Shown piece by piece: positions 7,483 through 14,375 of a stretch of 14,375 nucleotides of DNA. Within the stretch, counting starts at the first letter, position 1; every line of letters starts with the position of its first letter. The notes under the pieces are model-generated. The model had not been told where the DNA came from. It did no database searches and saw nothing but the letters and a program-made list of their open reading frames with translations. This DNA is from Syntrophomonas sp. UBA5288 (GTDB taxonomy: Bacteria; Bacillota; Syntrophomonadia; Syntrophomonadales; Syntrophomonadaceae). The position numbers were made by a program, and so were the translations under genes. The stretch lies in assembly GCA_002408445.1 (NCBI GenBank), contig DHSK01000016.1:1-14375 (forward strand), read 5' to 3'.

Positions 7483-7496
7483 AGAATGCGCATTCT
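7483..7496. repeat. Perfect 14-bp palindrome in the operon leader
   Basis: AGAATGCGCATTCT lies between the predicted sigma-54 transcription start (about 7499) and the ribosome binding site of the CoA-transferase gene. By position it could be an operator for a second regulator or form a short 5' stem in the mRNA. It is perfectly symmetric. Confidence 0.5.
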
Positions 7497-7509
7497 GCTT
7501 TAGTTAAAT

Positions 7510-7525
7510 TGCAAGGAACGTACCA
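7510..7525 (-). promoter_or_regulatory. Sigma-54 (-24/-12) promoter of the catabolic operon
   Basis: Read on the minus strand the site is TGGTAC-GTTCC-TTGCA, against the consensus TGGCAC-N5-TTGCA. The invariant GG (7524-7523) and GC (7512-7511) are present with exactly ten bases between them; only the T in TGGTAC departs from consensus. Transcription should begin near 7499, giving a leader of about 39 nt before ATG 7460. A sigma-54 activator gene and upstream dyads nearby strengthen the call. Confidence 0.85.
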
Positions 7526-7538
7526 CCCTAATAAAATA

Positions 7539-7567
7539 ATCCTCGGATTTACAAGAAACCCGAGGAT
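7539..7567 (-). terminator. Stem-loop just upstream of the sigma-54 promoter
   Basis: An 8-bp stem ATCCTCGG (7539-7546) with CCGAGGAT (7560-7567) has a 13-nt loop and runs on the minus strand into ATTATTTTAT. It looks like an intrinsic terminator for transcripts arriving from the metallophosphoesterase gene, shielding the tightly controlled promoter that starts 14 bases further on. Confidence 0.6.
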
Positions 7568-7624
7568 ACGGAAATGTTATTAAGGTACTATAAATTTATG
7601 TTAATATCGGTTTTACTCTACTGC

Positions 7625-7716
7625 TGTATCAAGATGGATCACTCTTTTTTAAGCCTTTGATTTGCTTGAATTCAAGAGCAATGTGTCAGAATGGACTAGT
7701 GTATCAAAACGATACT
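7625..7716. promoter_or_regulatory. Candidate enhancer (UAS) cluster for the sigma-54 activator
   Basis: Three 17-bp elements fit TGTATCA-N3-TGATACA to different degrees: TGTATCA-AGA-TGGATCA at 7625-7641 (11 of 14), TGTGTCA-GAA-TGGACTA at 7682-7698 (9 of 14) and TGTATCA-AAA-CGATACT at 7700-7716 (12 of 14). The last contains the perfect arms GTATC-N5-GATAC. Their centres are about 109, 166 and 184 bp upstream of the -24 element, the usual distance for enhancers of Fis-HTH activators, whose sites are often TGT-N11-ACA dyads. A 12-bp palindrome CTTGAATTCAAG (7665-7676) lies between the first two. Assignment to the activator at 2288-4186 is inferred. Confidence 0.55.
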
Positions 7717-7751
7717 GGTGAATAATTCAGAATTAAATTAATTGCAACCAG

Positions 7752-7800
7752 CAGGCTGCCTCTAAGTGAAATAGGAGCAGCCTGTCTCATTTTTAGAGGC
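7752..7800. repeat. Two interlocked inverted repeats downstream of the metallophosphoesterase gene
   Basis: CAGGCTGC (7752-7759) pairs with GCAGCCTG (7777-7784), and GCCTCTAA (7758-7765) pairs with TTAGAGGC (7793-7800). The arms alternate, so the stems are either mutually exclusive or, less two bases, form a pseudoknot-like arrangement. On the plus strand the first stem is followed by TCTCATTTTT. On the minus strand this is the 3' untranslated region of the gene ending at 7873, where it may act in termination or transcript stability. Confidence 0.4.
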
Positions 7801-7872
7801 GGAGCCATTGCGGCGGCGGCTTCCTTTTTCTTTGGTTCATCCCGGAAAAGTATAAAGGAGCCGGGTTACTTT

Positions 7873-8886
7873 TTAAATTTCCTTGGTGAGACTGGATTTA
7901 TTTTTTACCAGCCACTTTCCCTTTTCCTTTGCGAGTACGAAATCGATTCGGGAACAGTATTCGCCCCATTTGCCCGGTTGCGTTACAATCACGCTTTGGC
8001 CGGCGGGATTTTTATATTGGTGCGAAGGTATATTAAGATGGGTATGGGACGCCACAATAGCGTCGATGCCGTTAACGCTGCGGGCCAGTTCCTTGACTCT
8101 GTTGCCGGGGTGTTTAGGTTTAAGCGGCTCTTCACCGGAATGAACGACGGCCACGACGATGTCGGCTCCGTTCATTTTCATACACTCGGCCCATTTATCA
8201 GCCTCTTTTACCATATCCTCCAGTTTCAAAATTCCCTTATACGCAGGTAAATCCTCCACATTCTCCCCACCTTCACCTACTTCCGGAAGAGTAAGGCCGA
8301 GAATGCCTACTTTTAAGACCCCCTGGGGGGTAGAAAAGTCTTTCATTATATAGGGAGTTACATAATTGCGATAATATTCTCCTGAATAGGGATTCACCGC
8401 CGAAGTCTCGTAAAGGTTGGCGGATAAAACCGGTATATAACAATCGGTAAAGTCCAGAATCAACTCATTCAACCCCAACTTATCATTGGACAGGAATTCA
8501 TGATTGCCGAGGACTACGGCATCATAATCCAGCTCGCTCATATGGCGGACAATCGGAGGCATTCGACGGGGCTGGCCGGCGTTGTCGGCGTTGCGGCAGA
8601 TTTTAAACCACTGCTGCATGGCCGTGGCCGCATCATTCTGGTCATCGAAGAAATCCCCTGCATCCACCAGCATAAAATTATCTTCCCGGGACCGGGTCTC
8701 CTGGATATAATGGGCTAAATCGTCCGGAATACTCCCGTGCAAATCAGCTGTGGCCAAAATAGTAAGCTTGACTTCCCGGTTGGGAATAAGGCTGTTGACA
8801 GGACCGACATCAAGCTTAGCCAGTATTAATAAAAAGGCCGCTAGGGCAATTGCCGGTAAAGCACCATATAATAGCAGTTTTTTCAT
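7873..8886 (-). CDS. Membrane-anchored UshA-like metallophosphoesterase (catalytic domain only)
   Basis: This is a 337-residue protein starting at ATG 8886 with AAGGAGA upstream. A hydrophobic N-terminal segment (about 4-23) without a lipobox cysteine suggests an uncleaved anchor or signal peptide, placing the enzyme outside the membrane. The calcineurin-like dimetal motifs are complete: ADLHG (D48, H50), DAGDFFD (D75, D78), GNHEF (N128, H129), VVHSGEE (H249) and ASHTHLN (H281, H283). The layout follows the N-terminal catalytic domain of 5'-nucleotidase/UshA and 2',3'-cyclic nucleotide phosphodiesterases, but the C-terminal substrate-binding 5'-nucleotidase domain (about 200 residues in that family) is missing. 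Hydrolysis of phosphate esters is well supported; the substrate is unknown. The gene lies 87 nt after the permease gene with no clear terminator between, so it may be read through from that operon or from a weak promoter of its own. Confidence 0.88.
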   Translation of the reverse strand: MKKLLLYGALPAIALAAFLLILAKLDVGPVNSLIPNREVKLTILATADLHGSIPDDLAHYIQETRSREDNFMLVDAGDFFDDQNDAATAMQQWFKICRNADNAGQPRRMPPIVRHMSELDYDAVVLGNHEFLSNDKLGLNELILDFTDCYIPVLSANLYETSAVNPYSGEYYRNYVTPYIMKDFSTPQGVLKVGILGLTLPEVGEGGENVEDLPAYKGILKLEDMVKEADKWAECMKMNGADIVVAVVHSGEEPLKPKHPGNRVKELARSVNGIDAIVASHTHLNIPSHQYKNPAGQSVIVTQPGKWGEYCSRIDFVLAKEKGKWLVKNKSSLTKEI

Positions 8887-8913
8887 GGAACCTAATCTCC
8901 TTCGCTTATTTTA

Positions 8914-8942
8914 ATTATAATTATCCGGACATGTGCATGGAA
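8914..8942 (-). promoter_or_regulatory. Possible weak promoter of the metallophosphoesterase gene
   Basis: On the minus strand a perfect TATAAT (8914-8919), inside the palindrome TAATTATAATTA (8912-8923), stands about 28 bases before the start codon. Seventeen bases upstream of it is TTCCAT, which matches the -35 consensus at only three positions. The -10 box is convincing, the -35 box is not. Confidence 0.3.
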
Positions 8943-8973
8943 GGGATAGAAGCGGGATTTGGCGCCGGATTCT

Positions 8974-11652
8974 CTATTCCACCGCCCGGATGGCCTCGGT
9001 GATCGTGACTTTGTTGACCTGCCGGGCAGCGCCGATAGTAGCTAGCCAGCCGATCAGCAGATTGATTAGTATGACCGCCAGGAACAACTTCCATTCGATA
9101 AAAAACTGTTTGTATTCCAGAGGAAAGGCGGCCAGGTGAACATAATAGATAAATATACCGGCCTGCATCACCAGGGCAAGCCCACAGGAGAACACCGCGG
9201 ATAGGCCGCCGTAGGTCAATCCCTCAAACCAGAGCATATTACGGAACTGTTTCCGGCTCAGTCCGATGGCTTTCAGGATGCCGTGTTCGTGCAGGCGGGA
9301 TATCAGGTTATAGCTGATGTTGTTGTAGATGCTTAAAGCGCTGATAATCATCAGTACGGCGGCAATGGATATATACAACAGCAGATATTGCACTCGGGCC
9401 TGGCGCTGGTAGTCCTGGTCCGCCACCCGGTCGCTCATCCCCGTACCCGGGATCAGTTCTGCCAGGCCGAGGACTTTCTCCTGCAAGAGCCGGTAAGCAA
9501 CCGAACCTGCATCATCCCGCATGTCTATACTGACGATGCGGTAGTCGGGCACGCCGAATAATTCCGTAAACATTTGATTCGATATGAGCAGATAAGGGTC
9601 CTGGTTCGATCCTAAATGAAAAGTGTCTTTTTCCGGCAGATAGCGGTTTTTGATAATACCGGCTACGGTAAATTCCTGCTCCCGGTACATATCTTTATAT
9701 TTTCCGTACTGATAGATCAGGTTCCAGTTATCCAGAGATTTTTCGTAACCGGCTCGGGGATAGCTTATGGTGACCCGGTCTCCCGGCTTAATTTTCAGGA
9801 TCGGTTTTAAGCGGTCGTCCTTCTTTGGGTTCGCCCGGGCATAAGAGGTCCCGTCGGCGTATACTTCGGGAATGTATAGCACTGCCAGGGGCTGCTGCCG
9901 CATCTGCCGGATATCGAAACTGCCGGCGGACAGCAGATCATTCAAAGGCGCCAATTCTTCATCGGTTAAGCCTTCCATAGTCGTTCGGATCAGAAGTTGG
10001 CCATCGTCTCCGGGAAAAGCGAAGCGCATTTTTTCCTCGGGATGATCTATGATATCGGTATTGCGATGGTCCATCTGCGTCAGCCATTTTTCCCGGCTTT
10101 TAAGATAATTACGTCCATTGGCTCCGTTGAGCAGGGAAGGGCTGATCTGGGCCCGCGCATAAAGAATCTGCTGGGCGGAAACGTCCCGCACCTGCGGCCA
10201 GGTTCGGATGGCATCGATTTGTTCCCGGGTGTAGCCTTTTTGCATAGGCACACTGTTGTTGACATTGAGTCTGAATTCATAGTTTTTGCTGGGATAAACC
10301 CCATCCAGATAGTCGCGGGCGCGATCAAATAATTCCAGTTTGTAGGATTGTATCAGCAATACGGAGCAGCCCACCGACATGGTAAGGACCGTAAACCAGA
10401 GCGCCTTTTTGTTCCGGCGCAAATTTTTCAGAGCGATCTTCCAGGGAACTCCCGGCAGTCTCTCCAGCACGGTTTCCCGTCCGGACAGACCGGCATCCAT
10501 GCTATGGCGGTTGATGGCCTCTACCGGGGTCACGCGCGAGGTCATGACCGCTGTCCTGATGCCGGCGGCCAGAATAGAAGCCAGAGCGACCGCAATGGCC
10601 AATTTTATGGCCGCAGCCGAAATTACAATGACATCCAGCTTGCTCTGCCCGATGACTTCCGTGGTTGTGAACAGATCGGTGGTCATTCCCGCAAACAGAT
10701 GTACGAACGCAATGCCGCCTATGATCCCGCATAAGATCCCGGCGGCGCACAGGATAAGAATCTCGGCCATCAGTATATGGACGAGCTGCCCGGCGGTGGC
10801 TCCCACCGCCCGCATGACGCCGTATTCCCGGACCCGGCGTAAGATGGAGATGCTATATACGCTGTAGATGACCATACCGCCTACCAGTGCCAACAGGAGA
10901 GCGATCTTGACCAGGTCCCAATCCACTTTATCCAGCTGCCCCATCGCTTCCAGCAGGGAACGGTTGCTCATGACGTTCTTTGTGGGGCAGTCCAGAGTGC
11001 CTGCCAACCGCTTGATTTCCTCCGTTATATTAACTCCCGGTTTGAATTCCACCAACAAACTTATATGATTCTCTCGTCCGGGCAGATAGGACTGGTCAAA
11101 GGCGATGTAGGCTTCCATCTGACCGCTGGACTTTTCCGCCAGGCGGTCTTTGATAATACCAACCAGTTTGAAATGTTGGGTTTCGCCACGGTTGGGCATA
11201 AATATTTCCAGGGATTGTCCCAATTGCTGCGGCAGCCGCAGCCTTTCCAGGACCCAGCTCTCCACCGCGATTTCATTGACCCGGTTAGGAAAACGGCCTT
11301 TTATCAGGGCGGTATCTTCCATATACAGAATATTTCTATCTGCGGCCAGCAGGTTAACTAAAAACTGGTTGGAGCTCTTCCAGTCGTCATAATAGAACAG
11401 GCGGGCGGATTCTTTTATGGAATCGTATTGCCTGCTACTTTCAGTTTGGGATGTATTGAGTTCGGTATAAACGACATGCTGCTGCCCTTCATAGGCTTTG
11501 ACATTCTTGAGATCGGCGTTGCGGCTGCTTTCTCCCAAAGAGCCGATGACGACGATAAGAAAAACACTGAGGGTGATGCTGGCCCACAGGACCAGAGAAC
11601 CTTTGGGATAACGGGTGATATATCTCCAGGCCATCCGGACGTAGTTCAGCAT
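8974..11652 (-). CDS. FtsX-like ABC transporter permease, 892 residues
   Basis: This is a large permease with two FtsX/MacB-type units. The first has a membrane segment at about 19-38, an extracytoplasmic domain (about 40-245), and three membrane segments (about 249-271, 297-318, 340-365). The second has a membrane segment at about 417-436, a larger extracytoplasmic domain (about 437-753), and three final segments (about 755-776, 809-835, 854-875). The cytoplasmic coupling helices carry the family motif twice: RRVREYGVMRAVGATAGQL (272-290) and LHEHGILKAIGLSRKQF (787-803). Both end with a Thr-x-x-Glu-Ala-Ile element (TPVEAIN, TITEAIR). Such eight-segment permeases work mechanically on periplasmic or surface substrates (lipoprotein, peptide or wall-enzyme functions) rather than as simple pores. 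Its start overlaps the ATPase stop by 7 bases (ATGCTGA), so the two are translationally coupled. It is not BceB-like, since that type has ten segments and a single large external domain. The substrate is unknown. Confidence 0.9.
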   Translation of the reverse strand: MLNYVRMAWRYITRYPKGSLVLWASITLSVFLIVVIGSLGESSRNADLKNVKAYEGQQHVVYTELNTSQTESSRQYDSIKESARLFYYDDWKSSNQFLVNLLAADRNILYMEDTALIKGRFPNRVNEIAVESWVLERLRLPQQLGQSLEIFMPNRGETQHFKLVGIIKDRLAEKSSGQMEAYIAFDQSYLPGRENHISLLVEFKPGVNITEEIKRLAGTLDCPTKNVMSNRSLLEAMGQLDKVDWDLVKIALLLALVGGMVIYSVYSISILRRVREYGVMRAVGATAGQLVHILMAEILILCAAGILCGIIGGIAFVHLFAGMTTDLFTTTEVIGQSKLDVIVISAAAIKLAIAVALASILAAGIRTAVMTSRVTPVEAINRHSMDAGLSGRETVLERLPGVPWKIALKNLRRNKKALWFTVLTMSVGCSVLLIQSYKLELFDRARDYLDGVYPSKNYEFRLNVNNSVPMQKGYTREQIDAIRTWPQVRDVSAQQILYARAQISPSLLNGANGRNYLKSREKWLTQMDHRNTDIIDHPEEKMRFAFPGDDGQLLIRTTMEGLTDEELAPLNDLLSAGSFDIRQMRQQPLAVLYIPEVYADGTSYARANPKKDDRLKPILKIKPGDRVTISYPRAGYEKSLDNWNLIYQYGKYKDMYREQEFTVAGIIKNRYLPEKDTFHLGSNQDPYLLISNQMFTELFGVPDYRIVSIDMRDDAGSVAYRLLQEKVLGLAELIPGTGMSDRVADQDYQRQARVQYLLLYISIAAVLMIISALSIYNNISYNLISRLHEHGILKAIGLSRKQFRNMLWFEGLTYGGLSAVFSCGLALVMQAGIFIYYVHLAAFPLEYKQFFIEWKLFLAVILINLLIGWLATIGAARQVNKVTITEAIRAVE

Positions 11653-12332
11653 CGTTCTCCCTCCCTATCCAGCAGCCGTCCGTCTTCGATGCGGATGATC
11701 CGTTCCGCCATCCGGGCCAGAGTTTCATTATGAGTTATTAACAGCAGGGTCTGATGGTATTGGCGGGCTGATTGTTTCAACAGGTGCAGTACTTCCAGGC
11801 TGCTGTGGGAATCCAGGTTGCCGGTGGGTTCATCTGCCAGTACGATGGAAGGGCGGGTAACCAGGGCCCGGGCAATAGCCACCCGCTGCTGCTGGCCGCC
11901 GGAAAGCTGGTGGGGAAAAGCCCGGGCTTTGTCCTGAAGATGCAGCACTTCCAGCAATTCCTCCACCCAGGACCGATCTACCTTTTTCAGATCGATTTCA
12001 ATGGGCAGAGTTATATTTTCCCATACGGTCAAAACCGGCAGCAGGTTGTAGGCCTGAAATACAAATCCCACTTTTCGGCGGCGAAAAACCGCGAGCTCGT
12101 TATCCTTCATGGCATAGACATCCTGGTTCTCGATCAGCACCTTGCCGGCGGTGGGACGATCCAGTCCTCCCAGCAGGTGCAAAAGGGTGGTTTTGCCTGA
12201 TCCTGAACTGCCCGTTATAGCGGCGAATTCTCCTTCCTCTACGCTTAAATCCACTCCGTCCAGGGCTTTCACTATATTGGCCCCGCTGCCGTAGAATTTA
12301 CGCAGAGATTTGGTTTCCAATAGCTTCATCAT
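11646..12332 (-). CDS. ABC transporter ATP-binding protein, MacB/LolD/FtsE type
   Basis: This is a nucleotide-binding subunit of about 228 residues. Counting from the ATG at 12338, motifs are Walker A GSSGSGKT (43-50), Q-loop Q95 (FVFQAYNLLP, typical of the MacB/LolD group), signature LSGGQQQRVAIARAL (145-159), Walker B IVLADEPTGNLDS (165-177) and the switch histidine H193 (LLITHNE). Three ATG codons are available: 12338, 12332 and 12329. The ribosome site GGGAG touches the first, so 12332 (6-nt spacing) or 12329 is more likely. The protein drives the FtsX-like permease encoded immediately downstream. It begins 49 nt after the kinase gene, so the two-component system and transporter form one operon. 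Confidence 0.93.
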   Translation of the reverse strand: MMKLLETKSLRKFYGSGANIVKALDGVDLSVEEGEFAAITGSSGSGKTTLLHLLGGLDRPTAGKVLIENQDVYAMKDNELAVFRRRKVGFVFQAYNLLPVLTVWENITLPIEIDLKKVDRSWVEELLEVLHLQDKARAFPHQLSGGQQQRVAIARALVTRPSIVLADEPTGNLDSHSSLEVLHLLKQSARQYHQTLLLITHNETLARMAERIIRIEDGRLLDREGERC

Positions 12333-12381
12333 TATCATCTCCCACTTCCAGGATAAATCGAGAAGCTTACGATTGCCCGCA

Positions 12382-13467
12382 TCATTCCTTACAATTTTGT
12401 AAGCTCAGCAAAAGGCTGAACTTGCTGCCCGGTTTTTCGGTGGGAACAGCTATGATTCCTCCGCCTTGCTCTTCCAGTATATTTCGGCTCAAATAAAGGC
12501 CGATGCCCAGCCCCGGCGCGTTTTGGATTGCCTGCGACCGGCCCCGGTAAAAGCGCTCGAAGATATGTTCCATTTCCTGGGGCGGGATGCCGATGCCGCT
12601 ATCCTCTATATCTACTTTTACATACTGCTCCAATTTTTCCATCCCAATTTTGATGTGCCCCTGGGTCGGGGTGTATTTTACCGCATTTTCCATAACATTA
12701 AACAGAGCTTCCCGGGTCCACCTGATGTCGTGGCAGATGCGCAGGCTCATCAGTCCGCTCATATCGATTTCTATGTCTTTTTCCAGGGCCTGGGGATAGA
12801 TGCCGTTGACCGCCGCTACTATGGTCTGGCGGAGGTCGCCCTTTTCCTTTTTTAATTGGATCATGCCGCTCTCCAGGTGAGACATCTTCAGCAGGGAAGT
12901 GGACAGCCATTCCAGTTTTTCAATCTCTTTTTGACTGTGGTGCAAAAACTCTTGCCGTTCCTGTGGCGACAGCTCCTCTTCCAGCAAAAGGCTGTTCAGT
13001 ACCTGCAATGAAGCCAGGGGAGTCTTTATCTGGTGAGAGATATCAGAGGTCAGGGCTTTGACCTTTTCTTTTTCCCGATGCATGCTTTCCAGGCTGAGCT
13101 GTAAGCGGCGGGACATTTGTCCAAACTGGGATTCCAGCCGGGATATAATCCCTTCACGATTCCCGCTATGGCCGGAAAGGGAAGAAAAATCCCCGGCCAT
13201 GATTCTGTCCGCCGCTGAGGAGGTCCTTTCCAGGGCGGCGGCGATATGATTTATCATGCGGGTAAACAGCACCAGATTCACTGCGGTGATAAGCAGCATT
13301 AATCCGGCGTCTCTGAGCGGCAGCCAGTGATAGAAACCAGATCCGGGGCTGGCCAGCCGCCGGATATACAGGATATCGCTGCCGAGCAGGAGGGCGGCAA
13401 TAGCAGCGGCGGCGATAATAAGTGCCAGCAGGTAGCGTTTGAATAAAGGGTCTTTTCTCCAATCCAT
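12382..13467 (-). CDS. Sensor histidine kinase with very short extracytoplasmic loop
   Basis: This 361-residue kinase has two N-terminal membrane segments (about 12-31 and 53-70) separated by only about 20 residues, so it has no extracytoplasmic sensor domain. A HAMP-like linker (about 70-120) and coiled coil follow, then HisKA with SDISHQIKTPLASL (phospho-accepting H145) and HATPase_c with NAVKYT (N261 region), DSGIGIPP (289-296), FERFYRG (303-309) and GLGIGLYLSR (319-328). All catalytic boxes are intact. The short loop is the layout of intramembrane-sensing kinases, which usually sense through an associated ABC transporter, and one is encoded directly downstream. The start ATG abuts the response regulator stop (TAAATG), so translation is coupled. 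The sensed signal is unknown; cell-envelope stress or a peptide is the usual case for this arrangement. Confidence 0.92.
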   Translation of the reverse strand: MDWRKDPLFKRYLLALIIAAAAIAALLLGSDILYIRRLASPGSGFYHWLPLRDAGLMLLITAVNLVLFTRMINHIAAALERTSSAADRIMAGDFSSLSGHSGNREGIISRLESQFGQMSRRLQLSLESMHREKEKVKALTSDISHQIKTPLASLQVLNSLLLEEELSPQERQEFLHHSQKEIEKLEWLSTSLLKMSHLESGMIQLKKEKGDLRQTIVAAVNGIYPQALEKDIEIDMSGLMSLRICHDIRWTREALFNVMENAVKYTPTQGHIKIGMEKLEQYVKVDIEDSGIGIPPQEMEHIFERFYRGRSQAIQNAPGLGIGLYLSRNILEEQGGGIIAVPTEKPGSKFSLLLSLQNCKE

Positions 13468-14169
13468 TTAATCGCTCACACACCTTTCTCCCCATATATA
13501 TCCGATGCCGCGAACCGTTTTGATATAGCGGGGCCGGGAGGGATCGTCCTCGATTTTTTCCCGCAGTCGGCGGATGTTTACGGCCAAGGTGTTTTCATCC
13601 AGATCGTCGCCCTGGCTGTCCCAGAGATGCTGCAGAAACTGCTCCCGGGTTATTATCTGCCGGGGATTGTTCAGGAAATAAGATAGCAATTTTAATTCCG
13701 TTTTGCTCAAGTTGATCGCCTGCTGATATTTGCACAGCTGCATAGTGGCCGGGTAAAAAGTGATGTCGCCCGATCTGATTCCGACATTTTCGGGACTGAG
13801 CTGGCTGCGGCGCAGCAGTGCTCGTATCTTGGAAATCAGCACCATCAAACTGAAGGGTTTGGTAAGGTAATCGTCTGCTCCCAGATCATACCCCAGTACG
13901 ATATCTGTTTCCTGGTCGCAGGCGGTCAGAAATATGATGAGTACAGAATTGTTTTTCCTAATTTCCCGGCAGAAGGCAAAACCGTTGCCATCGGGTAAAC
14001 TTACATCCAGAATAAGCAGGTGGATTTCATGCTGAGTCAAGAGCTTTCTCCCTTCCTGCAGGCTGGCGGCGGAAAAAACCTCGAAGCCTTCTTTTTGCAG
14101 CTTGAAGCTGATGGCGCGATTCAGGGAGTAATCATCCTCTATTACCAAAATGCCAACGGATTTATCCAT
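13468..14169 (-). CDS. OmpR/PhoB-family response regulator
   Basis: This is a 233-residue protein starting at ATG 14169, chosen for AAGGAGG at 14177-14183; the frame is open to an ATG at 14262, but that extension is outside the receiver domain and lacks a ribosome site. The receiver domain (about 4-118) has the acidic pair in VIEDD (E11, D12), the phosphorylation site D55 (LLILDVSLPDG), T82 (FLTA) and K104 (YLTKPF). A winged-helix DNA-binding domain (about 135-228) follows, ending in the typical RRLREKIEDDPSRPRYIKTVRGIGYIW. It is the first gene of the operon with the kinase, ATPase and permease genes, which it probably controls. In intramembrane-sensing systems the partner regulator usually activates its own transporter genes. 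Confidence 0.95.
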   Translation of the reverse strand: MDKSVGILVIEDDYSLNRAISFKLQKEGFEVFSAASLQEGRKLLTQHEIHLLILDVSLPDGNGFAFCREIRKNNSVLIIFLTACDQETDIVLGYDLGADDYLTKPFSLMVLISKIRALLRRSQLSPENVGIRSGDITFYPATMQLCKYQQAINLSKTELKLLSYFLNNPRQIITREQFLQHLWDSQGDDLDENTLAVNIRRLREKIEDDPSRPRYIKTVRGIGYIWGERCVSD

Positions 14170-14375
14170 TGGTTTTCCTCCTTCCCCGGCTTTAGTGGTA
14201 GCTCGTTTGGCGTACTCCAATTTCTGGTGCCAGCGGCAGAGCATCATGCCGAAATTCATCACTATACTTTTTTATCTTTTCGCACACCCCTATATGCTTA
14301 TATTGTATCATTGTTCATATATACACTTTTTGTATCACGCTAGTTTATATAAACATTGAGAGTTTTGCATAATTA
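14170..14375 (-). promoter_or_regulatory. AT-rich upstream region of the two-component/ABC operon
   Basis: There is no gene here. The outer part is very AT-rich and holds a direct repeat TGTATCA (14304-14310 and 14331-14337, plus strand, 27 bp apart) and a 12-bp palindrome GTTTATATAAAC (14343-14354). A minus-strand TACAAT (14302-14307) could be a -10 box, but no -35 box stands at the right distance. Repeats like these are where an OmpR-type regulator would be expected to bind. The promoter itself is not resolved. Confidence 0.35.

Noticed and set aside
10379..10867. A 162-codon open frame on the plus strand
   Set aside because: It is antisense to the FtsX-like permease gene and its low-information protein looks like a mirror of coding sequence.
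8974..11652. Calling the permease BceB-like
   Set aside because: BceB has ten membrane segments with one large external domain and about 650 residues; this protein has eight segments, two large external domains and 892 residues.
11772..12200. A 142-codon open frame on the plus strand
   Set aside because: It is antisense to the strongly conserved ATPase gene; no domain is recognisable.

Overview
The window looks like a piece of an anaerobic, low-to-medium GC Bacillota (Clostridia-type) chromosome. Genes have strong AAGGAGG-type ribosome binding sites, several transcription units end in stem-loops, and the gene content fits an amino-acid-fermenting anaerobe: a class III CoA-transferase, a hotdog-fold beta-aminoacyl-CoA ammonia-lyase, a LIVCS/BrnQ carrier and a sigma-54 activator. 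This assignment is inferred from protein style; there is no rRNA or other phylogenetic marker. Every complete gene is on the minus strand. Only the 3' end of a membrane-protein gene at the left edge is on the plus strand.

Region 1 (1-478): the C-terminal end of a DUF1646-like predicted cation transporter faces the minus-strand genes. Between them lie a 14-bp-stem bidirectional terminator, a TGT-N11-ACA dyad and a branched terminator of the minus-strand operon.

Region 2 (478-4210): a two-gene regulatory operon. The first gene encodes a GAF-PAS-AAA+-Fis sigma-54 activator. Nineteen bases later comes a membrane Cache-HAMP protein that has the topology of a chemoreceptor but no recognisable output domain.

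Region 3 (4436-7460 plus leader to about 7720): a three-gene catabolic operon in the order CoA-transferase, BrnQ-type carrier, ammonia-lyase. It ends in a strong stem-loop. Upstream is an almost consensus -24/-12 promoter (7510-7525), and 100-190 bp further upstream are dyads that fit TGTATCA-N3-TGATACA, the expected place for enhancer sites. The simplest reading is that the neighbouring activator, perhaps informed by the Cache protein, switches on uptake of an amino acid (probably a beta-amino acid), its activation to a CoA thioester, and elimination of ammonia to an enoyl-CoA.

Region 4 (7873-14375): an OmpR-type response regulator, a short-loop (intramembrane-sensing type) histidine kinase, a MacB/LolD-type ATPase and an 892-residue FtsX-like permease are arranged as a tight operon. 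A membrane-anchored UshA-like metallophosphoesterase follows. This resembles envelope-stress or antimicrobial-peptide response modules, but the permease is not of BceB type.

The most notable material is the sigma-54 circuit with its Cache partner and the catabolic operon it appears to control. No tRNA, rRNA, CRISPR array or insertion sequence was seen.
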